A stretch of DNA of 64,000 nucleotides from Symbiodinium microadriaticum (taxonomy: Eukaryota; Sar; Dinophyceae; Suessiales; Symbiodiniaceae), in contig LSRX01001530.1 of NCBI GenBank assembly GCA_001939145.1, forward strand, positions 59,285 to 123,284. The letters run 5' to 3'. Shown here one piece after another: positions 11,190 to 23,850 of the stretch (positions within the stretch are counted from its first letter, which is position 1; the number at the start of each line of letters is the position of its first letter). Below the pieces are notes generated by a model. It saw only the letters and a program-made list of their open reading frames with translations. It did not search any database and had not been told where the DNA came from. The translations under genes were made by a program, and so were the position numbers.

Positions 11190-14100
11190 GGACCAAAATT
11201 CTGCACGAGGTGCTGTGCCCCCTTCTACTTGCAGCTCCTGCTCCTCCTTGCCGATCTTCTGAAGCAGCTCCTCTAAGCCTTCCCGATGTGACGTGTGGCA
11301 GTACAACCTACTGTATATCAGCGTCTATGCTACTGTGAGCTGCTTATACGAAGTACATTCTTCAGTCCGATCATGTCTTTTCATGGCTACTGAAGAGATG
11401 CCGTTAAAGTATCTCATCGCATTCCTGTGTGTGTGCCGTGTGTATGGGTATGCAAACAAGTAGTTTATGACTCCGTCGAGGTGTTCACTGATTTATCTAC
11501 CTGCTCTGTCATGCATTCAGAACCCATGCATTGAAATCTTAAGCTTGTCTAAGGTAGCTGTACCAAAAAGAAGGTATAGCCTGTTACACTTCATGACAGC
11601 CGCCTTCCACTCCGACCGCTCGTGGGCCGCTGGGAAGCGAGCTGCCCGGCAGGTTGTAGGCTGCTCGGATCACTTCCATGGCCTGGCTGTAAGAGTCACA
11701 CAGACAGTCTCGAGATGAAAGGAAGAGCCTCTGAGAAGAGCGGCCGTAATTTAAGTTACTATTATAACTATATAAGGAAACCATGTTATTTACTATAGAT
11801 CCCTATTATGGTAACTTAAATCACTGTGTTGGACGACTTTGGGTTGTTGTGGGATCCAGTTCACAGGCAGAAGCCAGGAACCCCCCCCCCCCCGGGGCCC
11901 GCTGCGCAGCCTTCCCTGGCTGGTGCAACTGTAGGCATCCGCGAGCGAGCACTGCGTAGAACTTTTCGTCGGCCCGGCAGCCCTCCTCAACACGGGGCCA
12001 ACCCCTTAGCAAGCTCGAAGAGGCCCCGCCGACCCGTTGAGCCTTGATCATCTTCTCGTAGACGCTCAAGGCCCTCTCGAAGCGCCTGCACTTTGCGTCA
12101 AAGCGATAAGATCGAGGCTAAGATCGAGTATGGCCTGTTTTGGAAGCAGGCATGGATCAGGCAGGTGTAGACCTGGATGTTGGGCTTCAGCCCGTTCTGA
12201 GAGCTGAGATCCTGGGGATTTTCCGAACGGTATCAAAACAGATTCGCGCTTGCACTGAGCCGGGCCTCGACCATCTGCATTGCTTGGCCAAGGCGCCGAG
12301 CGTTCCCCAGCCTCAGCCCAGCAGAACGCAGAGCCCTTGCAACTGAACGAAACGGCACTTGCAAATCGGAGATCTCGTGCAGATCCAAGCTGCAGCTTCA
12401 CAAGGATGCTCAAAGTGTAGTTGCTGGGTTTAATGCCAGATGCCTTCATCTCATCCAGAAGACGCAATGCCTCGCTGACATTGCGCTGCTTGGTGCAGCC
12501 ATCCAAGATCGAGTTGTACATGATCTCGTCCGGCAGGAAGTGGCCGTCTCTCCTCATCTCCTGCGCCGGACGACACGGTTCAAACAGAAGCTAGGCCCGT
12601 AGGCGCAGGTGAGACTCCCTCCGCATGGCTGCACTGCCTCTTCTACGCGAGTTCGTAGAATCTCTGTTTCGCTTGCTCGTGTCTGGAGTCACTGAACGAT
12701 GCGCAACGCTCTTTCATATCAGAGTGGTCCAGTGATTTGCCTTTTCGTCTCTGGCCATGGGAGGGACACATGCCGATATTAGTTCGGCTATGTTCGGCTC
12801 GAGTGCCCACGAACCGTACAAGCCGATCAAGGGAAGTGAAGCACTACTAAGCCAAGCCTCCATTAAGCTATGAAGACTGTCTTCTGGCACATCTCAGTCA
12901 TGCCCATGCGCCTCGAGAACACTCAAGGCACGCTCCACATCACCGTTCAGGCAATAGCCCTTGATGATCGTGGAGTAGGTGATGATGTCAGGCTCGATGT
13001 TGGTTTCTCGCATATCTTCCAAAAGAATCGAAGCCTTCTCCATCGCATTGCACTTCGCACACGCATCCAGCATTGTGTTGTAGGTGATGGTGTTGCAGGC
13101 AATGTTGTTGTTTCGCATTTCCTGTCAAGATCACCCCTCCCGCACGGCACGCTGTACAGCCAGGCAATGACTGTCAAAATGCCGCCTTGTACACAGCAAG
13201 CACTTTGTCGATCCGTTTAGACACCGCAAAGCCCTTCAGCACGGTCGAGTATACCACGGTGTTGATCATGCTTTTGCCTTGATTCACAATTGCAGCCTGC
13301 TGCAACCTGTCGGGCTGCTCTCAGGACCATTGGACTATTCATGCAAGAGGCGGTCATCATACTGCAATTGGTCCTCCACACCGGGGCACGCTGAAGATGT
13401 CTAGTGGCTGCCCTGAATGGCCTTGCACAACAGATCGAAGAGCAGCGGTCCTGGACGAGTTGCCAGGCCTCCTCTCCCTGCTTGTTAATCACCAAAGCCT
13501 CCACCACACAGCCGATAGTGATAGCCGTCGGCTTCACATTGTGGCTCTGCCTCGTCATCTTCCATCGCCACACGGTTTGTCACTGTGTTTTTCTGAAGCC
13601 GAGCCGCAGCTGCGCCCAGAGCTCACGGACCTGGTGGAGGTGGCCGGCCTCGCCAAAGGCTTTGATCATGGCCCCGTAGATCGGAGCAGAGATGTTCCTG
13701 AGCGCAGCGCAGGAACGCACATGACAACCCCGCCGCTGGCACTGGATTTGGGACTATAGCCAAGGAATCGTCCAAAGAGTGCTGCTGAACGGACATCTGA
13801 GACTCTTAAACAGGCCCTTGACCTTGTATCGGCCGATGAAGTCGGAGAGGCTGTCCAACCTCTTGATTCGGATGCAGGCTTCGATGATCGACGAAAAGAG
13901 AACTTCATCGATGGGCTCCTGCGCAGCGGATCGGGCCCAAAAAGGCTGGACAGAGGCAGGTGGGGGGGGAGGGGGGGGGGGGGGGAGGGGGGGCGAGCTC
14001 AGGCTCGCAGAATCTCCTCCACGCTGTCAATCAGGCTAAGAACCCGAGCCTCAACGCAAGGCTCGAGGCGAGCCACGATCCTGTCCGCACGCTGTGCCGC

Positions 14101-15646
14101 TGTGCAACCGAGGCACCAAGTCTGTCTCAGCGGAATGCTGCGTCAACGACTTCAAGAGGATCGAGCAGGTGATCAGGTTCGCCTGGGGTAAGAATTGAGA
14201 CGCAAGTAAGCCCTGCGTTTACATGCAAGTCTTGAGGCTGTGCTGGCTCGCTCTGCAGCCTGCCTTGAGGCCGGCTTGGAGCATCTGGTCCACGATGCTC
14301 CACATGCCCACGCGATCTCGGGCAGCCACTTTCGCATTCAGGAGCTCGTTGTAGGTGACCTCTACAAACTCTACAATCTACAGTTCTGCACGTGTATGAC
14401 TTCGAGAGCACACTCGGTGCCTTGTTGGCTGCCAGCCCGCGCGAAGTCATCTCCTCAACAGCTCCAAACTGCCCTCTTCCTCTGTTGTGCCCCCACTTTT
14501 CGCCCCATTTGGCCCCCTCTCCTGCACGAGACTCCGTGCCTCGCCCAAGCGGCCGGAGGCCAAGTAGCCCTCCAGAGACAAACTGTCTCCCAAGCTGCTT
14601 GCATTTATGGTTATCAGTTATAAGGAGGAGGGTTCGGGACTTGTCCCTGATCCGCACGGCTTTCGAGCTACGAGTACTCAGAGCTTCGCATCACTCAGCG
14701 ACCGCGACCTTGAGAACCGTATTGTAGCTGACCTTCTGCAGCACTCCACTGGAAGTGGGAGGATGCTTCACAGCTTCACCTCCGTCTGAGTTGCCGACCA
14801 CGTCCACGAAGCCGAGCTGCTTCATCTCCTGCGTCAACTCAACAAACACACAACCGAGATGTTCATCATTACGCCATTGCGATGCACAAAGCGTGCTTCA
14901 AAAGCGGCTCCTCAAAGAGGGACAAGGCTGCGTCAATGTCGTGGCACTGGACGCAGGCATCGAGGTAGCCTCAGACTAGAAAGTGTGCAACAACTCCGGC
15001 CGGTGACCGCAAGGCATGGCTACTGCCAAGCGGCAGTTGTAAATTTGGGACCGCATCACAACACCGTTCTTCTTCAGGCGATTGAAAACAGCTGTCACGT
15101 TGGGCAAGTCCTGATACGACCGTTCAGCTACAAACAGGCAGCACAACATCAAACTTCGGCAAACAGTATCAAAAAGCTCAGTGAGTGTGTCATCCCGTTG
15201 GGTCCTTGTTCTTCACATAGGCCTTCATGGTTGTCACTGCACGCTGCATTTCCGCATTGCTGTCCTTGCCGTCCTGCAACACGGAGGGCTGAGCAGCCCT
15301 CAACAAGCAGCCGAGCTGAGCCGAGCTACCAGCATCCCTTCTTTCCAAAAGCATCCACCTGGCATCGCCTTGCTCAAGACTAGGCTTCTCCTGCAGCGGC
15401 TGCACGCCGATCCGCTGCAGCTGCGCTTGCACTTCCGCGCCGCGCTGCTCTTTGTTGGCCAGGGAAAGGATCTGTGGAAAGCTGGGATTCAGCAGAATCT
15501 GCCATGTTGCGGGGAGGCCCGGCTGGGGCTAATGGCACGTTGGCATCTTGTCGCAAAAACCTCTTGCTGTCCGGATCGTAAGCCTTCCCCCAGCAGAAGA
15601 CGATGACAAGGAGGAAAGTCCCCGCACCAAGGATCTTAAAGCTCAT
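11190..15646 (-). CDS. Pentatricopeptide repeat (PPR) protein, multi-exon
   Basis: PPR proteins bind single-stranded organellar RNA and steer its stability, processing or translation. The probable ATG at 15646 opens MSFKILGAGTFLLVIVFCW, a hydrophobic N-terminal segment suited to secretory or plastid targeting. Successive minus-strand exons carry helix-turn-helix PPR units. Examples are FNRLKKNGVVMRSQIYN (about 15.07 kb), VTYNELLNAKVAARDRVG (14.3 kb), DEVLFSSIIEACIRIKRLDS (13.85 kb), AMIKAFGEAGHLHQVRELWA (13.65 kb), NTVVYSTVLKGFAVSKRID (13.25 kb), NTITYNTMLDACAKCNAMEK (13.05 kb) and DEIMYNSILDGCTKQRNVSE (12.5 kb). Further C-terminal exons (EKFYAVLARGCLQLHQPGK, AMEVIRAAYNLPG, LEELLQKIGKEEQELQ) reach about 11.19 kb. 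Ten or more repeats can be counted. It resembles plastid MRL1-like PPRs, but that is only an impression. Confidence 0.85.
11749..11821. mobile_element. Short inverted-repeat (MITE-like) element, 73 bp
   Basis: ATTTAAGTTACTAT at the left end and its reverse complement, with one mismatch, at the right end enclose an AT-rich interior. It sits within the 3' part of the PPR gene, probably in an intron. Non-autonomous element or plain palindrome cannot be decided. Confidence 0.5.
11880..11893. repeat. Poly-C run
   Basis: An uninterrupted run of about 14 C beside a CCGGGG stretch. It is probably intronic in the PPR gene. Confidence 0.9.
13962..13994. repeat. Poly-G run with A interruptions
   Basis: Runs of G broken by single A, purine-only on the plus strand, between two PPR exons. 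It could form a quadruplex or a triplex. Confidence 0.9.
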
Positions 15647-15920
15647 AGCACAGGCCGAAGACACAGCGAAAGCCCGGAGGTCCTCCCTTTTCCCCCGGCC
15701 AGGCCTGTCCCGCCGTCGAGGGCGTGAGGAAGCGTGGGCCCGAGTCCGAATCCGGCAGGCGCTCGAGCTGCCTCACGGCCTCCTCCAGCTTCCCCCTTTG
15801 CGCAGCCTGAAGTGACCCTAGGCCTATTTCTTGTCTTGCTGCTGTAGTTCAACGCGAAGTTTACTTCTTTGTGTCGATGTAACTTGCAGGACTTCGTCCA
15901 GAGGGAGACGGGGAGGGTGC

Positions 15921-17450
15921 TTAATCCAGATCAGGCACTGCAGCGGCCAAAATGGCACGCATCTTGGGCCTCGGATCGACGAAGATGCCGCGGAACTGCA
16001 ACGAGGTTGCCACGACGGCTGCTGCGCTACTCGGGCTGGCACGTCAAGGAGTCTTCCGGCAACTTTGAGGCGGTGACGCCCACACCTGTCACTCAGCCCC
16101 GCGTCCACAATCAGCTGTGGCGGTCTGTTCTTTGGCGCATGGCGCACCAGCAAAATCGCGACGGCGCAGCTGGGCAGCCATCAGCGCGGCCTGCAATCCA
16201 GCAAGCTTGAAGCTGGAAGAAATCTGCCAAGCACTGTGACCACGAGACATCTATGGGCCATGGGCAAACTGGGAATGCTGCGTAGGTCGACATCTCGGCT
16301 CGCTTATTCCAGTCCTGTTCAAGGGTCTTGCCTAGTCTGGTGATAAGTTGCTTCAGTTCCCACTCTCACGCGCACCTGAAGAACTTGCAGAACCGGCGGA
16401 AGAAGATCGATGGCCTCAGTAGGCTCCCAACGGGATCATCGTGCCGCTTGGGCCCCTGCGCAACGCTTCACCCCGCGCAGAATCTGAGACATGTTCATCA
16501 TCACGGAGGAGTGCAGCAGGCAACGCCTCGCCGTGTGACCGTTACTTCAGAGGATGGAACGGCCCAGCTGCAATCTCCAACCTCCATCTCCGAGAGGAGC
16601 TTCGCGCTCGCCGGCCCTTTCAGAGCCGCACGCAGCTCTTCTTCCACCTCTCGAAAACAAGAGAGTCTACGCACCAGAGTCCCCGCCGCACATCGCTGCG
16701 CCTCCGAGCCGGACTTGCGGAGTTGGCGCATGGCCGTCAAAGCCTGCCCGGCTGGGCCGAGGCGCCCCGGTTCCCCTTCCCCGTTCTGAAAGGGGCCTTG
16801 TAGAGGCCCGAGCCGAAGCTGCCGGTCAATTCGGCACGGCCTTTCTTCACCTTCGCGAGGCCGTTATGCTGATCTTGTCGAGACGATGACGGCGGGCTTC
16901 GGCCTGCTCCCAGTGCTTCCAGGATTCCTTGGCTTCCCGGAGCGGTGCGTCCTCGATGCGAGGGGCACAGCAACTCTTTTCTGACGCTTTCTGTTCCCTC
17001 TCGTCAGCCTCATAGGTGTTTGCCAACTTTGCCTTCGTCTTCGTCCTGCATGGTGACCAGCAACTTATCAACGCTTTTGCTGTAGCGAATTGCCGGGCAG
17101 CCGACCCTCTCTGAGGCAAACCCATGCACCTTGGCTTGTCGAAACTCCAGCTTTCAAGCTCCATGCATCTCCGCCGCTGGAAGTGCTGAAAGTGCAGCGG
17201 GGCTGCGCCACGTAAACCAGGGCAGCAACCCCGAACATAGCAAGCTCCATCCATACAAGGGACAAGGCCTCAGGAGGAGGCTGGGGATAGACTCAAGTCT
17301 AGAGACTGCACAGCTCTCAAATGGAAGCATCTGTGGCCTCTTGGGCAGCGGATGCCATCACTGACAACGCTTCCACAATGGCCATTTTTCTTGGTGGCAG
17401 AGGTTTCCTCGGCGAGGCAAGGTTGAGCTACAGCGCTGCGATGAAACGCC
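15921..17450 (-). CDS. Hypothetical multi-exon protein
   Basis: I do not recognise this protein. Convincing minus-strand segments are about 17335-17400 (MAIVEALSVMASAAQEATDA), about 16870-17010 (NTYEADEREQKASEKSCCAP and DAPLREAKESWKHWEQAEAR), about 16520-16740 (RRLSCFREVEEELRAALKGP), about 16410-16490 (TEAIDLLPPVLQVLQ), about 16270-16340 (LGKTLEQDWNKRAEMSTYA), about 16130-16205 (FKLAGLQAALMAAQLRRRDF) and the end (FRGIFVDPRPKMRAILAAAV...), stopping at TAA 15921-15923. The protein is helical and charged, with possible coiled coil. Frame changes between segments fit short introns. It lies immediately upstream of the PPR gene on the same strand. Confidence 0.5.
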
Positions 17451-18399
17451 AAACCACTCGAATTCCAGCCCAATCCTATGCCACTCCTTTCACTCTCATC
17501 GACCCATCCTTGCCATGAGCAAGAGCACATCCCCTCCTTCCCCTACTCCCCCCCCACTACTTCACACCTGGAAAGCGCGTCTTAGCAGTTCCAACGCATT
17601 GCAATCGAAGTTCCTTCCTGAAGCTTGACGGGAAGGAAATCAGGCGGGAAGAGGTTTTCCCACCTAAGCTCCGGAAAGATCACAGCACTTCGTCTGGCAA
17701 TTTGAGTCGCGTGTGCATGTGCCATCACACTGCGACGCTATGGGTCATTCTCAGACAAGCAACGCACTGTTAAAGCGCTTGTGAACTTCAATGGGGCTTC
17801 AATCAGAGCCTTGGCAATGTTCACATGATCTGAGAGACACGCCGGACTCGAAGTGGGCGGGTGGGTTGTGCAGTTGCAAGGCAGTCACGTGGAAAGCAAC
17901 AACCATTCACAGACTTGTGTGCTCATCACAGCCAAGGATCTGATCGCAGCACCTAGGCTAGGAAATTTAGGCTTGAGCCCAGTGGCGGACGGATGCATCA
18001 ACTTGAAGCGAGCGGCAAGGCCCACTGAAACGAGGTGGGAAACGTTTTCGCCCCTGGGAATCAGGCCGAGTTTAGAGGTCGGGTCCGAGGTTGGATTCCA
18101 CCGGACCTCAGCCAAAACTCTTTGCCTTCAAGAACTGCGCTCCCAAGCCATATCGAGACGACTGCTAGATCGGCTATTCGGCCGGAAACATCCGACCTGC
18201 ACGCACATTCCACACGAAACCTCATTCACTACGGGCCATACCCTCCACTTGCCTGTTCTCTTTTGTGGCCGCGAAGCCACGGTCCAGAGACTTGATGGCC
18301 TTGCCATGAGAGACGAGCGGCGGCAAGGCCGAGGATGTGGCTGGTGCCAGCAGAGAGCTGCATGTAAGTGTGGTAATGTGTTCTTAGTTTTGTTAGTGT

Positions 18400-18632
18400 G
18401 TTCCGCCTCCAGCAAAGCCCCTCTCGCAGCCAGGCGCTGGCTCTCGGCCTGCTGGGGCTGCGAAGCAGCAGAGTCTGGTTGGCCAGGTCTGGGTGCCTGC
18501 AATGAAAGAGCAAGAGCCTGCTGAACAAGTAACGAAAGAAGCCGCCTGTTGTGTGGCAGCGAAGGCGGAGCCGCGCCCCAGGATCACTACAATGGTGCCC
18601 GCCAACAGCCCCACCTCAACCAGAGCATGCAT
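18400..18632 (-). CDS. Hypothetical protein with N-terminal membrane/signal segment
   Basis: I do not recognise this protein. An ATG at 18632 starts MHALVEVGLLAGTIVVILGR, a typical signal anchor, then GSAFAATQQAASF. A short GT...TTGCAG intron (about 37 nt) would join it to APRPGQPDSAASQPQQAESQ and RLAARGALLEAE. Further exons should lie downstream (below 18.4 kb), but I could not place them. The opposite strand has an open frame of over 200 codons (17853-18524) whose composition looks like a shadow. Confidence 0.4.
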
Positions 18633-19094
18633 CAGCAGATGCGTGCTTCAATCTTTCACATGCTTGTGTTCTATGTCAGAGGGAAGCACCCGTTGGCAAG
18701 CTTTTTGGAGACAGCTGCGTCGAGCCACACGACCTGCGGTCAGAGGCAACCTGGATGCAACAGGCACCGAGAGCAGAAGGTCAAAGAGGTGTCCTGGCAT
18801 CCAGGCAGTGGTTGGGTGCGCCATCTTGGGCGACTACCGCCTGACTAGATATGATATGTGTGTGTGTGCCACTTCAAACAGATGGCAGAAATGCAAATAG
18901 CATGTGCAACATCTAGAATCTACGTGGGCGACTGGATCGTCGAATCTGGAGCTACCCCACTGTGCTAGAATACACAGTGCATGCAAAAGTACATGCGGAA
19001 CAGAAGGAAGCAGAAACAGCTGCAAATCAATCCTTCGAATCGGCAGGGACCTCTGCCGTCCGCAACATGTTTGGTGGATAGCACCATAAGCCTT

Positions 19095-22000
19095 TTACCG
19101 CCGCAATCTCCGTTCGGTGCCAGACCACTGCAGAAGGTCGACCCAGCGGCTGCCGTTCAGGAAGCGGAGCTCGCTGCTCCACTCCAGGCCTGCGATGTCG
19201 CTCAGAAGACTCGGGTTGGGCAGAGGGTGACCATCAGTCTTGTTCGGCGGAAGAAATCATCCACGACTCTCCCAGGAAATTTATTCCTTCTCCGAGCTCT
19301 CGCCCTCAATGCCACTTTGCAATTGCTCCGGTAGAATCGGTGCTTGCGCTTTACCGTGTTCAGGCTTGGGAGTCGGCTGGTGGGCCTCTGCGAAAAGTGC
19401 GCCGACCGAGGTCGTTCTTGCTTGGTGCATGGTCGTGCGGCCCAGGACTGGCTGTGCCCTCTCACCAGAGCACGACTCACTCAAGCAATGTAAATAGTCT
19501 GCAAATTCGTGGATGTCGGTGCGGAATCCAAGCAGATTGCTGGGTAATACCCTGCCACTTTTTGCAGCCAGAAGTTTGCCGAAACACTCCAACACGTGCT
19601 ATCCACCTAGAGTTTCGAAAGATTCAACACGGCTTGAGGTCAGACTGTGACACACCAAAGACATGACACTTTGAAGCTTGAAGAATGGACTTCTCGCTTG
19701 GCAAGGGATGGCTTCAACGAGGCCTGGAATACACAGGACTTGTAAAAAGCAGGAAGCCTGTGTGGTTGCGGAAGCTCTCCGCGAAAGCAACGAGGCCTCG
19801 TGCCCAAGCCACGCACGCATATGCAGAAAAAACGCACACACCGGGGCTTGGTTGAAAAGCCCGGGGCGCAAGCCATGCAGGCGGACTTCGTGTATCGATC
19901 CAGGCAGAAGTCGCTAAGGCTTGGGCAATAAGCGCCTCGCCACTCGGCTCGTTGCTGTCTTAGCAAGCGGCCGAGCCTTCGAGTACAGCTTTTAATTGTC
20001 ACAAGTTCACAACATCGTCGGTGATCAAGCCTGCTGTACGTCTCTGCTGCCTCTGGAAGTCCAGAAACCGGGTCCTCACCAAGCTTTGTTTCTTCAAGAT
20101 TCTGCAGACAAATCTTGAGAAGACAGGCTCTCCTGCTTGCCACCTGATGCGACGCCGAAGGGCACATTGGTCACAATCCTCAAATCAGTGTGGGCCGAGC
20201 TGAATGCCTAAACGCACAGCACGTGCTTCTGACACATCGCAGGCCGAGCCGCAAAGTCGGCCGACCTCGTCAAGACTCAACGGTGAGCTGCCGCCTGCTG
20301 AGCTTCCGGCTCGTGTGCCCAGGCCTTGCAGCATCTGCACCACCTTCGAAATCGAGCCCTGCGTCAGAAAGCGAAAGCCGCATCAAGCTCTTGCTTTCAT
20401 GAGCAGTACAGCTGGGCAAGAATCTAGCAAGCAGGGAAGCATCTCCTGGCACCTTTTGGACCCGTCTTCGGTACTGCTGGGCAATAAGAACAGGAGAAGC
20501 CAACCTCCCCAGCCCTTGGCTTCAATCCGATCCCCAAACCCTACTGACATACACAGGGGAACATGCGTCTATGGTTTCCCCAATAGGTCATTTTTCTTCA
20601 AAAAACCCTGCTGCGAGGCCTGCACAAGTTGCACTTTGCACGGAACGCGCTCCGCGAGGCTCTCGAGGTCCGCCTTGCCGGCCTCATATGCTTCCCGTGA
20701 AGGAGAGGGATGCTGCTGTGATTCTACCACTCCTCCGGCTGCTCCGGCGCTGCGGATGATAACGCTGCTGCTGCTCCGGCTGCTAGCACTGCTGCTACAT
20801 TACTACTACGGTTTCTGCGACGACGACTACTGACTACTGCTGCTACTGCTCTTTACTACTACTATGCTATGCGATGATGATAATCACGACTTCACCGTGC
20901 CTTGGCCGGCTCATTCTCCGGCAGCTGCACGCGTCGCAAAGAGCGCCGCAGGTTGGCTCGTGCACGGCCAATTTGCTCCTGTGCACTCGCGGTGCATCTC
21001 AGCCTTACGGTGTAGGGTTAGGATTCAGCGTTGTGGATTTGTTGTTGATCGGCTGAACCCTGCTGATAGAAGGCCTGCTGAGAATCCCCGTACCTGACCT
21101 CCCGCTTACCAACCTCCCATTCCACCAACAGACCTGCTGTGGTCGGATGAAACGAACAGCAACGACACAGTTCTGTCTGGCGAGCGGCTCCTTGCTAAGT
21201 TCAGGCAGCAGGACATGAACTGCGTTACGCTTCGATTCAGTGCTGTTAGCACGTGCGGGCATTCAGCACGTCCAAGTGGCCCCTGCTGATAGCTTCAAAC
21301 ACACACAATCACACACGTACACATATATGTATGTGTATGTATATATATATATGTATGTGTATGTGTATGTGTATATCTATATATATATATATATATATAT
21401 ATATTCATTCACGTTTGAACAGCTAATCTCGCTTCATCTCGAACAGATCTCGAGCACAAGAACCTTGAGGGTTTCAGCGCGCAGCATCTTGACAACACAC
21501 CTTCGACTTGAATCTCCTCCGAGTTGTCGCTGCCCAGCAACCTCGACTTTGGCATTAGTCATGGTAGCCGTTGACACTGTTTACGCTTTCATGATGCTAC
21601 GAATCAGTTACAATCAAAAGCCAGCAGACGAAGCATCTGTTGCCAGTTGCACTCCCCTGCCATCAACTGCAGCAAGTGGCGTTAGCTTTGAAGCTGCTGG
21701 GTGCGGATGCACTTGCAGTGACTTCGCAAAGTCCTCAAAGGCCTCCGACAAGCAACACCGCGACAAGAAGTCGTCTACGTTATCACCATCGAAGGCCTGC
21801 GAGGAATGTGAAGGGAAGGATTTGAAGGGGTAGTACTTCAAGTGGTTCCCAGACAGCTGATCCAACACCATCCCCATGGCTTCCACCAGGATGGCCTTGG
21901 CAGGAGCTCGCGGTAACAAACATGAGAAACCGCCAAACGACAACAGTGGTAACAACACTGCTAACCATAACAACAATAATAATAATCATGATAATAACAA

Positions 22001-23850
22001 TGGCAAGCAGAGCAATAGTGATACTTGTGCTTGTCTTATATTCCTTCTATAATGATGAGATGCCGCATTGCCAACCCGTGCATTTAATCAGGCAGCAGAA
22101 AATGCCGACAGCGAGCCCCGGAACCGCAGAATGGATCCCAAAGGACCAACTCCTCGTCGTTGTGGACAGCAGCGCTCAAGCGTCTTTGCAGCGGTGTCGC
22201 CTGGACCTTTCCGCAAAAACAATGCAAGCACTGCACGTGTCTATGGTTTTCTGGTCTCGGGAAGAAGCACACGCAGGCGCTACTCGATGCTCCTAACTGA
22301 TACTTACTGACTCCGTTGTTTCACCACGCGGCGCAGGCAGCTGCCAAGGTCTCCCGCAGCGAGGCATCCCCGACTGCCTGCAATGACTTCTGTTCGGACT
22401 TCTGCACCTAAACATCGGCATAACAGTGATGGGCTAGAGGCAGAATTTTGAAACCATCATGCTGTTGCAGCAGGCACATGGATACCTGCACACTTGCTCC
22501 ATGCTAACATCTATAACATCTGCACATTCAAGCAAACTCCCGAATATCGAATGGAGCGACCATCGGTATCCGCGGTTGTGCTCTACACGCTTCTGGCTTG
22601 GGCTTTGGATACTCGATCACTCACCGTCGTCTTGGATGACAGTACGGAGCCCTTGCCACGCATGCTGGGGGGAATCTCTAGCCAGATAGCGTGGGCCTTG
22701 CGGTGCCCTCGCTTGTGCAGAAGTCCGGAGGCTGCCACGCTCACCTGCGGAAGTGCAGGAGCGTCTCCCTTCATTTCCGAAACAACTGTTGACATCTACG
22801 ACCCGGGTTTTTTGGAAGTCTTGTGCCTGACACTCATCGTGCCGTAGCCGGACTCTCACCTCTGGCGGCACGCTGGGAGCTGGAACTTCGGAGCAAGCCT
22901 GACATCATCGGCTCTGCGGTGAGGATGAAGGAGCAAATGCGAGTAGTAACCGGCCAACTGTGCTTCTTCTCCCTCGAGCCTGTCTTCTACCATTCCTGCT
23001 GTTCCTGCTAGCTACTGCACCCGGCCGCTGTGCAGACTAGACTAGACACTCCTGAGATAAAATGGAGCAGGGTCGCTGAAGAGCCCAAGCCCGTCAGGAT
23101 GGACTCGGCGACCCGATCTTGAACCAGGCGAGTGTGGTAGAGCCGTGACTTCTCCTCACGTATGAATGGGGCGCAGTACGATCATTATGCCCATCTTGTG
23201 ACATCGGATGACTTCCGGTCGAGCGTCTGAGGAGACCTTGATGACCGGCGCGCCGGCTCGACCTCGTGAACGAGCCGTGGAGGCAGAGTCTCTGACGCCC
23301 GCCCCGAGGCGACCCTCACACGATGAGCAACCAAGCGTCACCCTAGTAAGGGGCTCAGGACCTCCTCCGTCTCAACCGAGGCTGAACGGCCAAGGGCATC
23401 CTTCGGAGGTCTTCATGACATTTGGCCAAAGCACCATCACAGCCCTTGGCATCCTACCGCTACCGGTCCTTGCTGAGAGTCAGATACTGGTCCCAAGGTA
23501 GTCTTCGAAGTCCCTTCTCCAAGGAGCGCCTCAGCGACAGACACGAAGCATGTCGACCTGGAGATCCAAGCAAAGCCTGCGATGGTTTGCTCCAAGTCAA
23601 GGGCACATCTGGTGCATGGAAGGGTTCCCCGACATGCACCAACACAGATTCGGCCACTCGGCTTTGCAGCACTGCACGCCAAAGCGTTTCTGTCGTGCCA
23701 TGGACAGCAAGTCCTTCCGCTTCGTGCCGTCTCTCCGAAAGCAGCGATGCGAAACCAACAGGGAACGGCCTCCTGCCATTGTCTCGAAGCGCCCAGGTAC
23801 GCCAAGCACCTGCAACTCGCGCTCCAAACCTTTGGTGCAGCAAGGCAGAA
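19095..23850 (-). CDS. THUMP/UPF0020-family RNA methyltransferase
   Basis: Predicted SAM-dependent N2-guanine methyltransferase of rRNA or tRNA (RlmL/UPF0020 type). Minus-strand exons carry the family landmarks in the right order: SRVAESVLVHVGEPFHA (23.7 kb), DLEQTIAGFAW (23.57 kb), the THUMP motif KSRLYHTRLVQDRVAESIL (23.1 kb), PPEVRVRLRHDECQ (22.85 kb), VSVAASGLLHKRGHRKA (22.73 kb), then TPLQRRLSAAVHNDEE and the SAM motif LWDPFCGSG (22.1-22.24 kb), continued after a GC-AG intron by AILVEAMGMVLDQLSG (21.9 kb). EQIGRARANLRRSL (20.95 kb) fits the post-SAM helix. The last exon ends with IAGLEWSSELRFLNGSRWVD and TAA at 19095-19097. About 13 exons are likely. I did not locate the catalytic NPPY-type motif or the start codon. 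RNA target and compartment are unknown. Confidence 0.8.
20735..20885. repeat. Degenerate CTG/CTA/GAT triplet tract
   Basis: Interrupted GCTGCT, CTACTA and GATGAT triplets in an intron of the methyltransferase gene. Microsatellite with substitutions. Confidence 0.7.
21300..21405. repeat. (CA)n-(TATG)n-(TA)n compound microsatellite
   Basis: CA dinucleotides, then GTATG units, then a (TA) run of about 14 units. It lies in an intron of the methyltransferase gene. Confidence 0.9.

Noticed and set aside
15945-15965. GTGCCATTTTGGCC, resembling part of the dinoflagellate spliced leader
   Set aside because: It lies inside a coding exon (KMRAILAAAV) and lacks the rest of the leader. No spliced-leader relic was found upstream of any gene.
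17853-18524. 223-codon plus-strand open frame
   Set aside because: Arg/Cys/Gly-rich composition without any domain. The minus strand has a better signal-anchor start in the same place.
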